From Candidatus Gastranaerophilales bacterium (lineage in GTDB: Bacteria > Cyanobacteriota > Vampirovibrionia > Gastranaerophilales > Gastranaerophilaceae): 64,000 bases of DNA. The stretch covers positions 1-64,000 of the forward strand of contig CALUTG010000004.1 in the NCBI GenBank assembly GCA_944323615.1. The letters run 5' to 3'. Both the position numbers and the translations under genes were made by a program. Positions 19,807 through 29,217 of this stretch are shown here, in pieces (position 1 is the stretch's first letter; each line of letters begins with the position of its first letter). A model generated the notes under the pieces. The model did not search any database and had not been told where the DNA came from. It saw nothing but the letters and a program-made list of their open reading frames with translations.

Positions 19807-20721
19807 ATGGCTGAGAGTAAAGTTTTTTTAGTGTTTAATACCGCATATTTTGGAGATGTACTGCTTTGCAATACCCTCTGCCAGAATATTAAACTTATTT
19901 ATCCTGATTCAAAAGTTGTTATGATTGTGGATAAGCCTTTTTACGAGGTTGCAAAATACCAAAAAGATGTAGATGATGTTGTAATCTTCGATAAAAAAGG
20001 AGAACAGAAAGATTTTAAGGGCATTTTGGAATTTATACTTAAATTCCCTTACAAAAAGCCTTACTGCTCATTTATCACCTATACAAATGTAAGAAACAGC
20101 ATAATCTCAAAATTTATCGGGACAAAAAAAGTTGTATGTTTGCCTAAACACAGCCCGATAGAGCCTGTTCAGAAAAGGTCTCTCGGGCTTTTGTCAAGGA
20201 TTACGGATAAATCGCTTAAAAACCTTCCGATAAGATATATCGTCTCTGATGAGCCGCCTGCAAAATTGGATTTAGACCTGACAAAAAAATATGTCGGGCT
20301 TTGCACTTTGAGTAAACGCAAGGAAAAAGACATGCCGATTGAGACAGCGGTTGAACTTATCAAAAAGCTTAATAATACGGAATATGAAGTAATTTATTTT
20401 GGCGCAGGCACTGCGGCGGAAGATTATGCAAAATCTCTTGAGGGCGCCGGATGCAGGTTTGTGAATCTTGTTAATAAAACAACGATTTATGAAATGGCAT
20501 GTGTGCTGAAAAAATGTAAGGCTCTGATAAGTATTGATACGGGAACAATGCATCTTGGATGTGCCTTAGATATTCCGCTGATTTCTGTGTTTTATGAAAA
20601 CAATATGACTTATTATTGGGCGCCGGATGATAGAATTTATAATTGTAAATTAATAAAAGAAAATCAATCTTCGGATAATATTTGTGATAAACTGTTTGAG
20701 TTATTAAGCAGGAGTAAGTAG
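19807..20721 (+). CDS. Glycosyltransferase family 9 (heptosyltransferase-like)
   Basis: A 304-residue GT-B enzyme with the family-9 pattern: FNTAYFGDVLLCNTLCQNIKLIYPDSKVVMIVD at the N terminus and, in the second Rossmann domain, YFGAGTAAEDY and LISIDTGTMHLGCALDIPLISVF. GT9 enzymes add heptose or related sugars in lipopolysaccharide cores, which agrees with a diderm envelope. SD GAGGTTAGG. The next gene starts at the following base. Confidence 0.92.
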   Translation: MAESKVFLVFNTAYFGDVLLCNTLCQNIKLIYPDSKVVMIVDKPFYEVAKYQKDVDDVVIFDKKGEQKDFKGILEFILKFPYKKPYCSFITYTNVRNSIISKFIGTKKVVCLPKHSPIEPVQKRSLGLLSRITDKSLKNLPIRYIVSDEPPAKLDLDLTKKYVGLCTLSKRKEKDMPIETAVELIKKLNNTEYEVIYFGAGTAAEDYAKSLEGAGCRFVNLVNKTTIYEMACVLKKCKALISIDTGTMHLGCALDIPLISVFYENNMTYYWAPDDRIYNCKLIKENQSSDNICDKLFELLSRSK

Positions 20722-21609
20722 ATGCCAAAAGTTTCAATAATTACACCGGTTTATAACGGTGAACGCTTTCTGGAACGGTATTTTAATATGGTTCTTGCTT
20801 TTACTTACAAAAATTTGGAGCTAATCATTGTTAATGATGCATCGACCGATAGAACAGATGAGATTATTGAACAAAACCGCCAAAGAATTGTGGAAAACGG
20901 AATTGAGCTTAAGTATATAAAACTTGTAAACAACGAAGGTCCGGCAGGGGCGCTGAATCACGGATTACTGGAAGTTACGGGAGAATATCTTTCCTGGCAT
21001 GATGTGGATGATATTTATTATCCTGAATGTATCTCAAAAAGTCTGGAAATTTGTCTGAAAAATCCGGAAATTAAGACTGTTTTTAGTAAGTTTGCAATAG
21101 TAAATGAAGAAAATCTGGATAAGATTCTTGCAGAAAAACCTAAAAGAGGATTTAAGCATAAAAATATGCTGTGGGATTATATTTGGGAAAAAAATATAAT
21201 CCTGACACCAATGAGATTTGTGGAAACAAAAGCGCTGTTTTCTGTTCTTAAAGACAGGTCAATATATATTTCAAGAGGAGGGCAAAACTGGCAGCTTTTA
21301 ATGCCTATAACATATGTTTACAAATGGGGATATGTTGATGAAGTGCTTTCAAAATATATGATTCGCAAAAATTCTCATTCTCATGTGGTTGACTATGGCA
21401 GGCATTTTAAAATGCATGAAGATATCTTGCTTAATACAATCGAGAGAATGGATATTCCGAAAACTAAGAAACTTTTCTATCAAAATGCGGTAAGATTTAA
21501 ATACCTTATCAAAAGAATAAATAAGTTATTCAGAATAAGTATAAACTTCAAAACACGAACATTGTTCATAATTATTTTGGGTCATAGTTTCAGCCGGAGG
21601 TTTCAATGA
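20722..21609 (+). CDS. Glycosyltransferase family 2
   Basis: A 295-residue GT-A enzyme: KVSIITPVYNGERFLERYFNMVLAF, IVNDASTDRTDEI, and SWHDVDDIYYP in the metal-binding position. The C-terminal end is basic (RFKYLIKRINKLFRISINFKTR), suggesting peripheral membrane contact. It abuts the GT9 gene and overlaps the next by four bases (ATGA), placing it firmly in the locus. Confidence 0.92.
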   Translation: MPKVSIITPVYNGERFLERYFNMVLAFTYKNLELIIVNDASTDRTDEIIEQNRQRIVENGIELKYIKLVNNEGPAGALNHGLLEVTGEYLSWHDVDDIYYPECISKSLEICLKNPEIKTVFSKFAIVNEENLDKILAEKPKRGFKHKNMLWDYIWEKNIILTPMRFVETKALFSVLKDRSIYISRGGQNWQLLMPITYVYKWGYVDEVLSKYMIRKNSHSHVVDYGRHFKMHEDILLNTIERMDIPKTKKLFYQNAVRFKYLIKRINKLFRISINFKTRTLFIIILGHSFSRRFQ

Positions 21610-23855
21610 AAGAAGTAACTGTTCCTGAAAAATGTACGGGCTGCGGTGCATGTTATAATATTTGCCCGTCTGCTGCCATAGAAATGAAAGAAAACAATGA
21701 AGGCTTTCTTTTTCCGGTGATTAATCAGGAAAAATGTACTGACTGCGGACTCTGCGCAAAAACATGTTTTGTATCAAAACCGAAAAATTTTCCTTCGGAG
21801 ACTCCGGACAAAGTTTATGCCTTGAGTGCTTCTGATGAAATAAGAGAAAAAAGTTCTTCAGGCGGAATATTTACTCTTATTGCAGAATATATCATAAGCT
21901 CAGGCGGTTATGTTTGCGGGGCGGCTTTCAGTGATGATTTTTTGAAAGTTGAGCATATTCTGATTAATAAAATGGAGGATTTACATAGACTTCAAACTTC
22001 AAAATATGTACAAAGTAATACCGGCAATATTTATAAGAAAATAAAAGAATTACTGCAAAATGATTTTCCGGTATTTTTTACGGGAACACCTTGCCAGGTA
22101 GAGGGATTAAACCGATACCTGAATAAAAAATACGACAATTTATTTACGGCAGATATCTTATGCCATGGTGTTCCGTCATCAAAGGTATGGGCGAAATATT
22201 TGGAAGAAATTTCCCGCGGTAAAAGAATAAGCAGTGTAAATTTCAGGGATAAAACTAACGGCTGGAAATCACCTCTATTACTTACTATTCAATATGAGGA
22301 TGGTACTTGTTTAAGTGAACATTCAAAAGAGAATTTGTATTACAAATCATTCCTGCAGAATATTAACCTGAGACAAAGCTGTGCTTCCTGTGAATTTACT
22401 AATCTTAAGCGTGCTGCGGATATAACTCTGGGTGATTTTTGGAAAATAGACAGATATAATAAAAAATTTAATGACAAAAAGGGAGTCTCTCTTGTTCTTG
22501 TAAATTCTTCAAAAGGACAATCTCTGCTGCAAAATATAAAATCAAAACTCAAGGCTTGTAACGAAGTTCCCGTAAAATATGCGATAAGAGGGAATTCTGT
22601 TCTGGTCAAGCCGCATAAGTTAAACAAAAACAGGGATACGTTTTTTATTCAGGCGGGAAATAAGACTGTATGCGAAGCCATTCTTAATAGTTTAGACGAT
22701 AAATATGACGGTGTCATTGCTAATCTTTGGGATTGCAATTATAACTACGGAGCAATATTGACTGCGTATGCCCTGCAGCAGTTTTTTAAAGATAAAAATC
22801 TGGATTTCAGGATTCTAAATTGTAATCCTAAAAAAAATTCAAAAAAATACAGGCATTCTTTTGTAAAAAAATTCGCAGACAAAAACCTTATTTTAACGAA
22901 TTATATTAAAAATCCAAAAGCATTACAGGAGCTGAATTATTCTGCTGAAACTTTTGTGGTAGGTTCGGATCAGGTTTTTAAAGACCATTGTATGAAAAAA
23001 TACTTTAATCAATTTCTGCTTCCTTATACGGATTTTTCTAAGAAAAGAATTGCTTTTTCTGCAAGTTTTGGGAAAGAAAATTTTGATGCCGATGACAAAG
23101 ATAAATATGTTATTTCAAAATATTTGAAGCGTTTTGACGGAATTTCGGTAAGAGAAACTTCCGGAGTCGAGCTATGCAAACGAGAGTTCGGGGTTAGGGC
23201 GGAACATATTCTTGATCCGGTCTTTTTGACAAAAAGAGAAAATTTCTTGAAATTCGTTGATAAAAATAATACAAAATATCAGGATAAAATCGTTTGTATG
23301 TTTTTGGATTCATCCGAAAAAATCAAAAATTCCGTAAAAAAACTTTCCCAAGATTTATCGGCGGAAGTTGTTAATATAACCGGCAAAAATCTCCCGGTTG
23401 AAGAATTTCTTACTGCGATTTATTCATCAAAATACTTTGTTACAGATTCATTCCACGGAACATGTTTTGGAATCCTCTTCCATAAAAACTTTGTCACATT
23501 AAGAAATGAAGATCGCGGAAATGCGCGTTTTGATTCTCTTATCCAAACTTTCGGGCTCAAAGATTGTTTTGTTACATCGCCGGAAAATATTACCCCGCCA
23601 GTATTTAATCAAAGTATTGATTGGAATAGTATTGAAAATATTATTTCTAAAGAGAAAGAAAAAGCAAATCTATGGGTAGAAAATATTCTGAACAATCCGC
23701 ATCCGTACGGAGTAATTGAAAACGAATTTGATATTCAAAAGTATGCAAAATACAAATTGTTTAAAAATACTTGGGCATTCTTTTCAATAACAAAAAACAA
23801 TGTCAGAACAACAATCCAGATTCTTGGAATAAAATTCAAAATTAAAAGGAAGTAG
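21606..23855 (+). CDS. Ferredoxin/FrhB/polysaccharide pyruvyl-transferase fusion
   Basis: A 749-residue three-part protein. Residues 1-60 hold two [4Fe-4S] motifs (Cys 10,13,16,20 and 44,47,50,54). Residues about 65-340 resemble the coenzyme F420 hydrogenase/dehydrogenase beta subunit (GTPCQVEGL, DILCHGVPS). From about 365 the sequence fits polysaccharide pyruvyl transferase (YNYGAILTAYALQQF, FVVGSDQVF, VTDSFHGTCFGILF). Elsewhere these occur as neighbouring genes in surface-glycan loci. It probably adds or reduces a ketal-type substituent on a glycan; the exact chemistry is inference. Confidence 0.9.
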   Translation: MKEVTVPEKCTGCGACYNICPSAAIEMKENNEGFLFPVINQEKCTDCGLCAKTCFVSKPKNFPSETPDKVYALSASDEIREKSSSGGIFTLIAEYIISSGGYVCGAAFSDDFLKVEHILINKMEDLHRLQTSKYVQSNTGNIYKKIKELLQNDFPVFFTGTPCQVEGLNRYLNKKYDNLFTADILCHGVPSSKVWAKYLEEISRGKRISSVNFRDKTNGWKSPLLLTIQYEDGTCLSEHSKENLYYKSFLQNINLRQSCASCEFTNLKRAADITLGDFWKIDRYNKKFNDKKGVSLVLVNSSKGQSLLQNIKSKLKACNEVPVKYAIRGNSVLVKPHKLNKNRDTFFIQAGNKTVCEAILNSLDDKYDGVIANLWDCNYNYGAILTAYALQQFFKDKNLDFRILNCNPKKNSKKYRHSFVKKFADKNLILTNYIKNPKALQELNYSAETFVVGSDQVFKDHCMKKYFNQFLLPYTDFSKKRIAFSASFGKENFDADDKDKYVISKYLKRFDGISVRETSGVELCKREFGVRAEHILDPVFLTKRENFLKFVDKNNTKYQDKIVCMFLDSSEKIKNSVKKLSQDLSAEVVNITGKNLPVEEFLTAIYSSKYFVTDSFHGTCFGILFHKNFVTLRNEDRGNARFDSLIQTFGLKDCFVTSPENITPPVFNQSIDWNSIENIISKEKEKANLWVENILNNPHPYGVIENEFDIQKYAKYKLFKNTWAFFSITKNNVRTTIQILGIKFKIKRK

Positions 23856-23857
23856 GA

Positions 23858-24484
23858 ATGTTCAGAGGGAATAAAATCTTTAAAGTTGATAGAAAAGGAA
23901 ATAAAAAAAGGGTGTTTTTCATTCCGGGTCTTTTTGTTCGTTTTAAGGGGAAAAATGCTGCCGTAACAGTTTCAGAACCTTATCCGAAATTTGATAGATG
24001 TACCGTGAGATGCGGGGATAATGCCGATGTAAGAATCGGCTCTTCCGGCAGACTTTTTAGAAGACTCAATATTTATGCAGACGGAGAATCTTCTGTTTGC
24101 CATATAGGAGACGACTTTTCTACCCATGCGTGCTCTATATTTATCAGATCAAAGATACCTACTAAAGTTGTAATCGGCACCAGCTGTATGTTTGCAAGAA
24201 ATGTTACCCTGAGGACATCTGATTCTCATTCCGTTGTGGATATTGAAACAGGTGAAACAATCAATACCTGCAAGGATATCATTATTGGAAATCATTGCTG
24301 GCTGGGAGATAATACGACCGTTCTTAAGGGGGTAAATATTGCGGATAATTGTATTATAGGTTACGGAAGTCTTGTAACAAAAAATTGTGAGCCAAACTCA
24401 GCCTACGGAGGGGTTCCCGCGAAACTTCTTAAATCAGGGGTTAACTGGGAGCGGCAAATGCCCGGCGAACAAAGGAGATATTAA
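23858..24484 (+). CDS. Hexapeptide-repeat acyltransferase
   Basis: A 208-residue left-handed beta-helix protein. The repeats start near residue 60 and end with NHCWLGDNTTVLKGVNIADNCIIGYGSLVTKN and GGVPAKLLKSG, the WcaF/maltose-acetyltransferase type end. It likely O-acetylates a sugar of the surface glycan. It begins two bases after the fusion gene and shares one base with murF (TAATG). Confidence 0.9.
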   Translation: MFRGNKIFKVDRKGNKKRVFFIPGLFVRFKGKNAAVTVSEPYPKFDRCTVRCGDNADVRIGSSGRLFRRLNIYADGESSVCHIGDDFSTHACSIFIRSKIPTKVVIGTSCMFARNVTLRTSDSHSVVDIETGETINTCKDIIIGNHCWLGDNTTVLKGVNIADNCIIGYGSLVTKNCEPNSAYGGVPAKLLKSGVNWERQMPGEQRRY

Positions 24485-25788
24485 TGAAACTTAGTGAAAT
24501 TGTTGAAGCAGTTAAGCCTGAAATTTTAAACGGAAGCGGTAAAGATTTAGATGTCAATATTTCTACTGACACCAGAACTATAAAGCCCGGGGATTTTTAT
24601 TTACCCCTTAAAGGCGCTTCTTTTGACGGTGAAAAATTTATTCCGCAGGCAATAGAAAAAGGTGCTGTCGGATGTTTTACAACCTATGCTTCTGTATACG
24701 GAATAACTTTTCAAGTACCTGATACTCTGGAAGCTTATCTTAAACTTGCAAATTACAGAAGAAGGAAACTTAACTTTACTGTGGTTGCAGTTACCGGAAG
24801 TTCGGGAAAAACTACAACTAAAGAACTTGTGTCATCCGTTTTGTCAGAAAAATTTAAAACATTTAAGACCCCTTTAAATCACAATAATGAAATCGGTTTA
24901 TGCCAGACAATTTTTGAAGCGCCTGATGATACCCAGGTTCTTGTGCTGGAAATGGGAATGCGCGGGTTGGGCGAAATCGAACTTCTTTCTAAATATGCCG
25001 AACCGGATATTACGATCATATCTAATGTCGGAACTGCTCATATAGGAAGACTCGGTTCAAGAGAAAATATTGCGAAAGCCAAGTGCGAGATAGTTAAGCA
25101 CCAGAGAGGGGATACTTTTATTGCGCATGACGACGATTTAATCAAAAGAACAGTAGATTTCTCGGGTGATAAAGTATTTTATTCAATAAACGATATAAAA
25201 ATTCTTGAAAAGGATACAAATTATTCTAAATTTGAATATAAAGGAACGATTTATGAACTGAATGTCGGCGGGGATTATAATATTGAAAACTCTCTTGCGG
25301 CAATTAATACGGGTTTAAAACTCGGAATGACAGAAGAAGAGATTCAAAAAGGGCTAAAAAGATACCATCCGATAGAAAAGCGCTGGGAAGCGGTAAATGC
25401 CGGCGGGTTTGAGATTATAAACGACAGCTACAATGCAAATCCTGAATCCATGAGGGCTTTTGTAGATACAGTTTTTGAGCTTTATAAAGACTATGCCCTC
25501 GTTCTTGCTGATATGGGAGAGTTAGGGCAAGATGAGACTCGTTATCACAGAGAACTTGGAGAATATATTAATAACCATCCGAAACTAAGCTCTGATGCGG
25601 ATATTATTTCTATCGGAACTCTTTCCGTATATATAACGAATGAAGTTAATAAGGCTAACAGCAAACATTTCCAGGATATAAAAACGGCGGCAGATTATAT
25701 AAAAAATAATGTTTCGAAGGATAAAACCTTATTTTTAAAGGGCTCCAGAAGTATGAAGCTTGAAGGCTTGATAACCGCTCTAAGCTAA
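24484..25788 (+). CDS. murF: UDP-MurNAc-tripeptide D-Ala-D-Ala ligase
   Basis: A 434-residue Mur ligase: N-terminal UDP-binding domain (DTRTIKPGDFYLPLKG), ATP-binding P-loop VTGSSGKTTTKE, EMGMRGLGEIELL and INDSYNANPESM, all MurF blocks. It adds D-Ala-D-Ala to complete the peptidoglycan precursor in the cytoplasm. It is the last gene of the glycan locus and apparently cotranscribed with it, which ties wall synthesis to surface glycan production. Confidence 0.97.
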   Translation: MKLSEIVEAVKPEILNGSGKDLDVNISTDTRTIKPGDFYLPLKGASFDGEKFIPQAIEKGAVGCFTTYASVYGITFQVPDTLEAYLKLANYRRRKLNFTVVAVTGSSGKTTTKELVSSVLSEKFKTFKTPLNHNNEIGLCQTIFEAPDDTQVLVLEMGMRGLGEIELLSKYAEPDITIISNVGTAHIGRLGSRENIAKAKCEIVKHQRGDTFIAHDDDLIKRTVDFSGDKVFYSINDIKILEKDTNYSKFEYKGTIYELNVGGDYNIENSLAAINTGLKLGMTEEEIQKGLKRYHPIEKRWEAVNAGGFEIINDSYNANPESMRAFVDTVFELYKDYALVLADMGELGQDETRYHRELGEYINNHPKLSSDADIISIGTLSVYITNEVNKANSKHFQDIKTAADYIKNNVSKDKTLFLKGSRSMKLEGLITALS

Positions 25789-26088
25789 ACCATGCCAACA
25801 TCTTTACAAAACTTAATCACAAAATCAAGACATGAAAACATGCTTCCGGCATGGGTTTGCATGACAAAATTTATCGCAAACCATGTAGGCATGGGAGTTT
25901 TAATTGCCTTAAAACAGCTTAAAGTCAGTAAATACAGGGGTTTAGATATATGTAAAAAAGTGTTTACAATTGGGTTTTGATGGGTTGTAAAAGCTTTCTT
26001 AAGCCATATAATAAAAGAGTAGTTGAAATTAAATTATTCGACATTGGGGAATATAAAAAGCACTGGATGTGTATTTTTGGAGGAATAA
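25789..26088. other. Intergenic region after murF
   Basis: Holds a 62-codon open frame (25792-25980) with no ribosome site and CATGC/GCATG mini-palindromes, which I do not take as coding, and the promoter at 25985-26012. Nothing else recognised. Confidence 0.5.
25985..26012 (+). promoter_or_regulatory. Promoter of the Cys-rich small gene
   Basis: TTGTAA (25985-25990), 16-base spacer, TATAAT (26007-26012). Confidence 0.6.
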
Positions 26089-26304
26089 GTGTTTAAAAGT
26101 CGTGATATGGGAAGAGCTATTGCTGTAAAAAGGTGGACACCGACAGCATTGGAGTGTTATAAAAGAGGTTGTAATTGTGTAGGCTGTTTTTACAGTGATT
26201 TTTTCAGCGCAACAGCACAAAAATGCCAGATGAAAGCTGCAGTTCTTGAGTTAGTCAGAACTATTGGCGCTCCGGACGTTGAACTTCCTCAGATTTTAGA
26301 GTAA
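26089..26304 (+). CDS. Cys-rich small protein, GTG start
   Basis: A 71-residue protein starting at GTG with GGAGGA five bases upstream, the best ribosome site nearby. Cysteines at 23, 28, 30, 33 and 46 (CYKRGCNCVGC, then QKCQMK) could bind a metal or Fe-S cluster or form a redox centre. ATG at codon 7 is an alternative start without a ribosome site. It has its own promoter. No family recognised with certainty. Confidence 0.72.
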   Translation: MFKSRDMGRAIAVKRWTPTALECYKRGCNCVGCFYSDFFSATAQKCQMKAAVLELVRTIGAPDVELPQILE

Positions 26305-26420
26305 TCTTTGCCTTCTATTTATGGTTTATCAAGGTTTTTAAAGTAAAAAAATGAAACAAAGCACTTTAAAAATCTGCTGACATGGTGTACAATAGAAAGG
26401 TAGCACATTAGGAGGTGTAA

Positions 26421-26780
26421 ATGTATATACACGTAAATGGTAAAAACATTGAGATTACTGACGCTATCAAGGCTTACGTCAAGGAAAAACTCGGTAAAGT
26501 GACTAATCACTATGATCAGATTACAGGTATTGATGTAATGCTTTCGGTAATCAAAAACCCTGCTGCGACAGGCAGACACGTTGCAGAAGTTTCTTGCAAA
26601 ATGAATACGGGTGTTCTTCGCTGTGAAGAATCTGCCGAATCAATGTATGCAAGTATTGACCTTCTTGCAGACAAACTTGACAGACAGGTTAAAAAATTCA
26701 AAAACAAAGCTTTGTATTCTGACAAGTCTACTATCCGTAACTCGGAAGAACCGGCTGCTGAGGAGGCAGTAGAAAGTTAA
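26421..26780 (+). CDS. hpf: Ribosome hibernation-promoting factor
   Basis: A 119-residue protein of the HPF/RaiA fold: MYIHVNGKNIEITDAIKAYVKEKLGKV, then the second strand-helix half ending YASIDLLADKLDRQVKKFKNK. It binds the 30S decoding region in stationary phase. It is the short form, lacking the roughly 60-residue dimerisation domain of long HPF; the last 20 residues are a Glu/Ala-rich tail. AGGAGGTG precedes ATG and TACAAT lies upstream at about 26389. Confidence 0.94.
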   Translation: MYIHVNGKNIEITDAIKAYVKEKLGKVTNHYDQITGIDVMLSVIKNPAATGRHVAEVSCKMNTGVLRCEESAESMYASIDLLADKLDRQVKKFKNKALYSDKSTIRNSEEPAAEEAVES

Positions 26781-26835
26781 TAAACCGGATTTTTCAGCTT
26801 GTGCAGACAATATACTAACTGAGAAATAAAATAAA

Positions 26836-27630
26836 ATGATTAACGGTAAAAAAATAGTAGTAATAATGCCTGCATATAATGCGGAAAAGACTTTAGAAAA
26901 GACATATAATGAGATTTATCAAAATTTCGTCGATGAGGTTATTCTTGTCGACGATTTCTCTTCTGATGAGACTAAAGAGATAGCCAAAAGGCTTGGGATA
27001 ACAACTATTGTCCATGAAAAAAATCTGGGCTACGGCGGGAATCAAAAATCCTGCTATCGTGCAGCACTAAAAGCCGGTGCGGACATCGTTATTATGCTTC
27101 ATCCGGACTATCAATATACACCGAAGCTTATTCCGGCTATTGCTTCTATGATGGCATTCGGAGAATATGATGCTGTTATTGCATCCAGAATGCTAGGTAA
27201 TTCTGCCCTAAAAGGCGGAATGCCTTTGTATAAATTTATTTCAAACAGGTTTTTAACAGAGTTCCAAAATCTTGTAATCGGAGAAAAATTATCTGAATAT
27301 CATACGGGATTTAGAGGGTTTACAAGAGAAATTCTGGAAAATTTACCTTTGGAAGATTGCAGTGATGATTTTATCTTTGATAACCAGATGCTTGCTTTAA
27401 TTTTATTTAACGGATATAAAATTGGTGAAATATCTTGCCCTACCAAGTATTTTAAGGAAGCTTCATCAATAAATTTTATACGTTCCTGCAAGTACGGGTT
27501 AGAGGTTTTGCTTGTGAGTTTGTATTATCGCTTGGCAAAATGGAAATTCCCTATAAGGTTATTTAGCAAGTCGGGTCGAAAATTGGAGTTAGGCAAAAAA
27601 TTAAATTATTACAACAAAAAAGATTCTTGA
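26836..27630 (+). CDS. Glycosyltransferase family 2 (polyprenyl-phosphate type)
   Basis: A 264-residue GT-A enzyme: [58 protein letters not shown] and [12 protein letters not shown]. This is the pattern of dolichol/undecaprenyl-phosphate sugar transferases without the C-terminal membrane spans found in some members. It probably charges a lipid carrier for surface glycans. It stands alone about 1 kb after the glycan locus. Confidence 0.9.
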   Translation: MINGKKIVVIMPAYNAEKTLEKTYNEIYQNFVDEVILVDDFSSDETKEIAKRLGITTIVHEKNLGYGGNQKSCYRAALKAGADIVIMLHPDYQYTPKLIPAIASMMAFGEYDAVIASRMLGNSALKGGMPLYKFISNRFLTEFQNLVIGEKLSEYHTGFRGFTREILENLPLEDCSDDFIFDNQMLALILFNGYKIGEISCPTKYFKEASSINFIRSCKYGLEVLLVSLYYRLAKWKFPIRLFSKSGRKLELGKKLNYYNKKDS

Positions 27631-27684
27631 TTTTTAATTATTAGGTAGTAAGATTATTTGTACCAGTCGAAAAGGAGTACAATA

Positions 27685-28533
27685 ATGAAAGTAACTTTCA
27701 CCAATCAATCAACAAACAATTACTATGCAAACGCATCGTTTAAAGGTTCTTTAAGGAATGCATTACGACCTAGACCGATAGAAGATAAGTTTGTGAAAAC
27801 AGCAACGAAAACATCAGAAAAAGCAACAGCTGGATTTTTGGGCTCTCTGTTATTATTCTTGGGCTGCCGTTCTGAAGCTAAAGAAAGCAAAGAAATGCAA
27901 AATATTATTCATCAGCAGACTTCACGCGGATTATACGGCGAGCTGTATATGCACCATCTGGAGTTGCCGGCTATGAAGCAAGCGCATGAACAGTTAAAAG
28001 ATTATCCTAAAGTTTTAAAATACATACATCTTACTCAGAATGATGAGGGGAAACTCCCTATGCATTATGCGCGTGAGGGTGAGGCTGCGGAAATAGGAAA
28101 GGTGTTTAAAGATTCTCCAGGGGTTATGAAAAGAATTTATTTAACCAAGAATTATAAGGGCAAGACTCCGTTATTTTATGCTACGTCGGATATGATAGAA
28201 AATGTTTTTGAAACTTTTGGAAATGATCCGAAAACACTGAAGAAAATATTTCTTGTGAAGAACAAGAGGGATAAATATCCAATTCATGATATGAAATTAA
28301 ACGCAATGGATATTCTTTGTGAGAAACTGGTAGATTATCCGGATATTTTGGCTGAACTTCTTTCGCCGAAATCTCTTGATAAATTTAAGTTTCAAACCGA
28401 CGAAAATTCCGGTCTGACTACTTATGATATTGTTTTATCAGGGATAGATACGCTTTTATCAAATAATCTTCTTACTCTAAAACAATATAAACGGATTAAA
28501 GAAAGTGAAAGCAAGCTTTCAAGTGTCCAATAA
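27685..28533 (+). CDS. Ankyrin-like repeat protein with N-terminal FKG motif
   Basis: A 282-residue protein. The N terminus (MKVTFTNQSTNNYYANASFKGS) belongs to a signature found on several proteins in this window. Residues about 100-240 contain roughly four units of 36 residues (LTQNDEGKLPMHYA, LTKNYKGKTPLFYA, LVKNKRDKYPIHDM, FQTDENSGLTTYDIV) resembling degenerate ankyrin repeats. A hydrophobic stretch near 52-62 (GFLGSLLLFLG) could be a short membrane segment. ATG 27685 follows AAAAGGAG. Function unknown; repeat proteins of this type bind other proteins. Confidence 0.75.
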   Translation: MKVTFTNQSTNNYYANASFKGSLRNALRPRPIEDKFVKTATKTSEKATAGFLGSLLLFLGCRSEAKESKEMQNIIHQQTSRGLYGELYMHHLELPAMKQAHEQLKDYPKVLKYIHLTQNDEGKLPMHYAREGEAAEIGKVFKDSPGVMKRIYLTKNYKGKTPLFYATSDMIENVFETFGNDPKTLKKIFLVKNKRDKYPIHDMKLNAMDILCEKLVDYPDILAELLSPKSLDKFKFQTDENSGLTTYDIVLSGIDTLLSNNLLTLKQYKRIKESESKLSSVQ

Positions 28534-28560
28534 ATTTTAAAAGGAATACAGGTATAAGAA

Positions 28561-29133
28561 ATGAAAATAGTCCTCGCTACATCAAATCCGAACAAAGTTC
28601 ACGAAATTAATGAAATGATTGCAGGCAGAGGTATAGAATTTATACTGCCTCCGGAAGGGTTTGATCCTGTAGAAAACGGTGAAACTTTTGAGGAGAATTC
28701 TCTGATTAAAGCAAAGGCTGCTTGGGAGATATCTAAAACTTGGACACTGGCTGACGATTCCGGTTTATGTATTGATGCTCTGGGAGGAAAACCCGGTATT
28801 CATTCTGCCAGATACGCGGAAACTCCGCAAAAACGTATAGACAGAGTTCTGCGGGAATTAGTCGGAGTTGAGGACAGAACGGCTCATTTTGAGTGCTGTA
28901 TGACTTTGATTAATCCGCAAGGGAATGTGGAAAAAGTTGTTAAAGGTATTTGTGAGGGTTCGATTGCTTATGAGCAAAGAGGAGAACACGGTTTTGGGTA
29001 TGATCCGGTTTTTCTGCTGAAAGATTCGGATAAAACTATGGCAGAACTCACAGATGATGAGAAAAATAAAATTTCTCACCGTTCAAAAGCCCTTAGAGGA
29101 ATTCTTGAATACCTCTCAATCAATGCTAGATAA
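28561..29133 (+). CDS. rdgB: XTP/dITP diphosphatase (RdgB/HAM1)
   Basis: A 190-residue house-cleaning pyrophosphatase: VLATSNPNKVHEI at the N terminus (nucleotide binding), FEENSLIKAKAAWE, ADDSGLCIDALGGKPGIHSARYA and the end block GFGYDPVF..SHRSKALRGI. It hydrolyses ITP, dITP and XTP to prevent incorporation. The family length is about 190-200. It precedes efp but efp has its own promoter. Confidence 0.96.
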   Translation: MKIVLATSNPNKVHEINEMIAGRGIEFILPPEGFDPVENGETFEENSLIKAKAAWEISKTWTLADDSGLCIDALGGKPGIHSARYAETPQKRIDRVLRELVGVEDRTAHFECCMTLINPQGNVEKVVKGICEGSIAYEQRGEHGFGYDPVFLLKDSDKTMAELTDDEKNKISHRSKALRGILEYLSINAR

Positions 29134-29148
29134 AGGATTATGGCGGGC

Positions 29149-29177
29149 TTGCCCTAATTTCCTGTTTGTGGTAGTAT
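29149..29177 (+). promoter_or_regulatory. Promoter of efp
   Basis: TTGCCC (29149-29154), 17-base spacer, TAGTAT (29172-29177), 40 bases before the ATG. Confidence 0.6.
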
Positions 29178-29217
29178 CAAGGAAAACAGATAGTAATTAC
29201 GTAGTTAAGGAGCAAGT

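Noticed and set aside
25792-25980. 62-codon frame after murF
   Set aside because: No ribosome site, repetitive CATGC palindromes and no protein-like composition.
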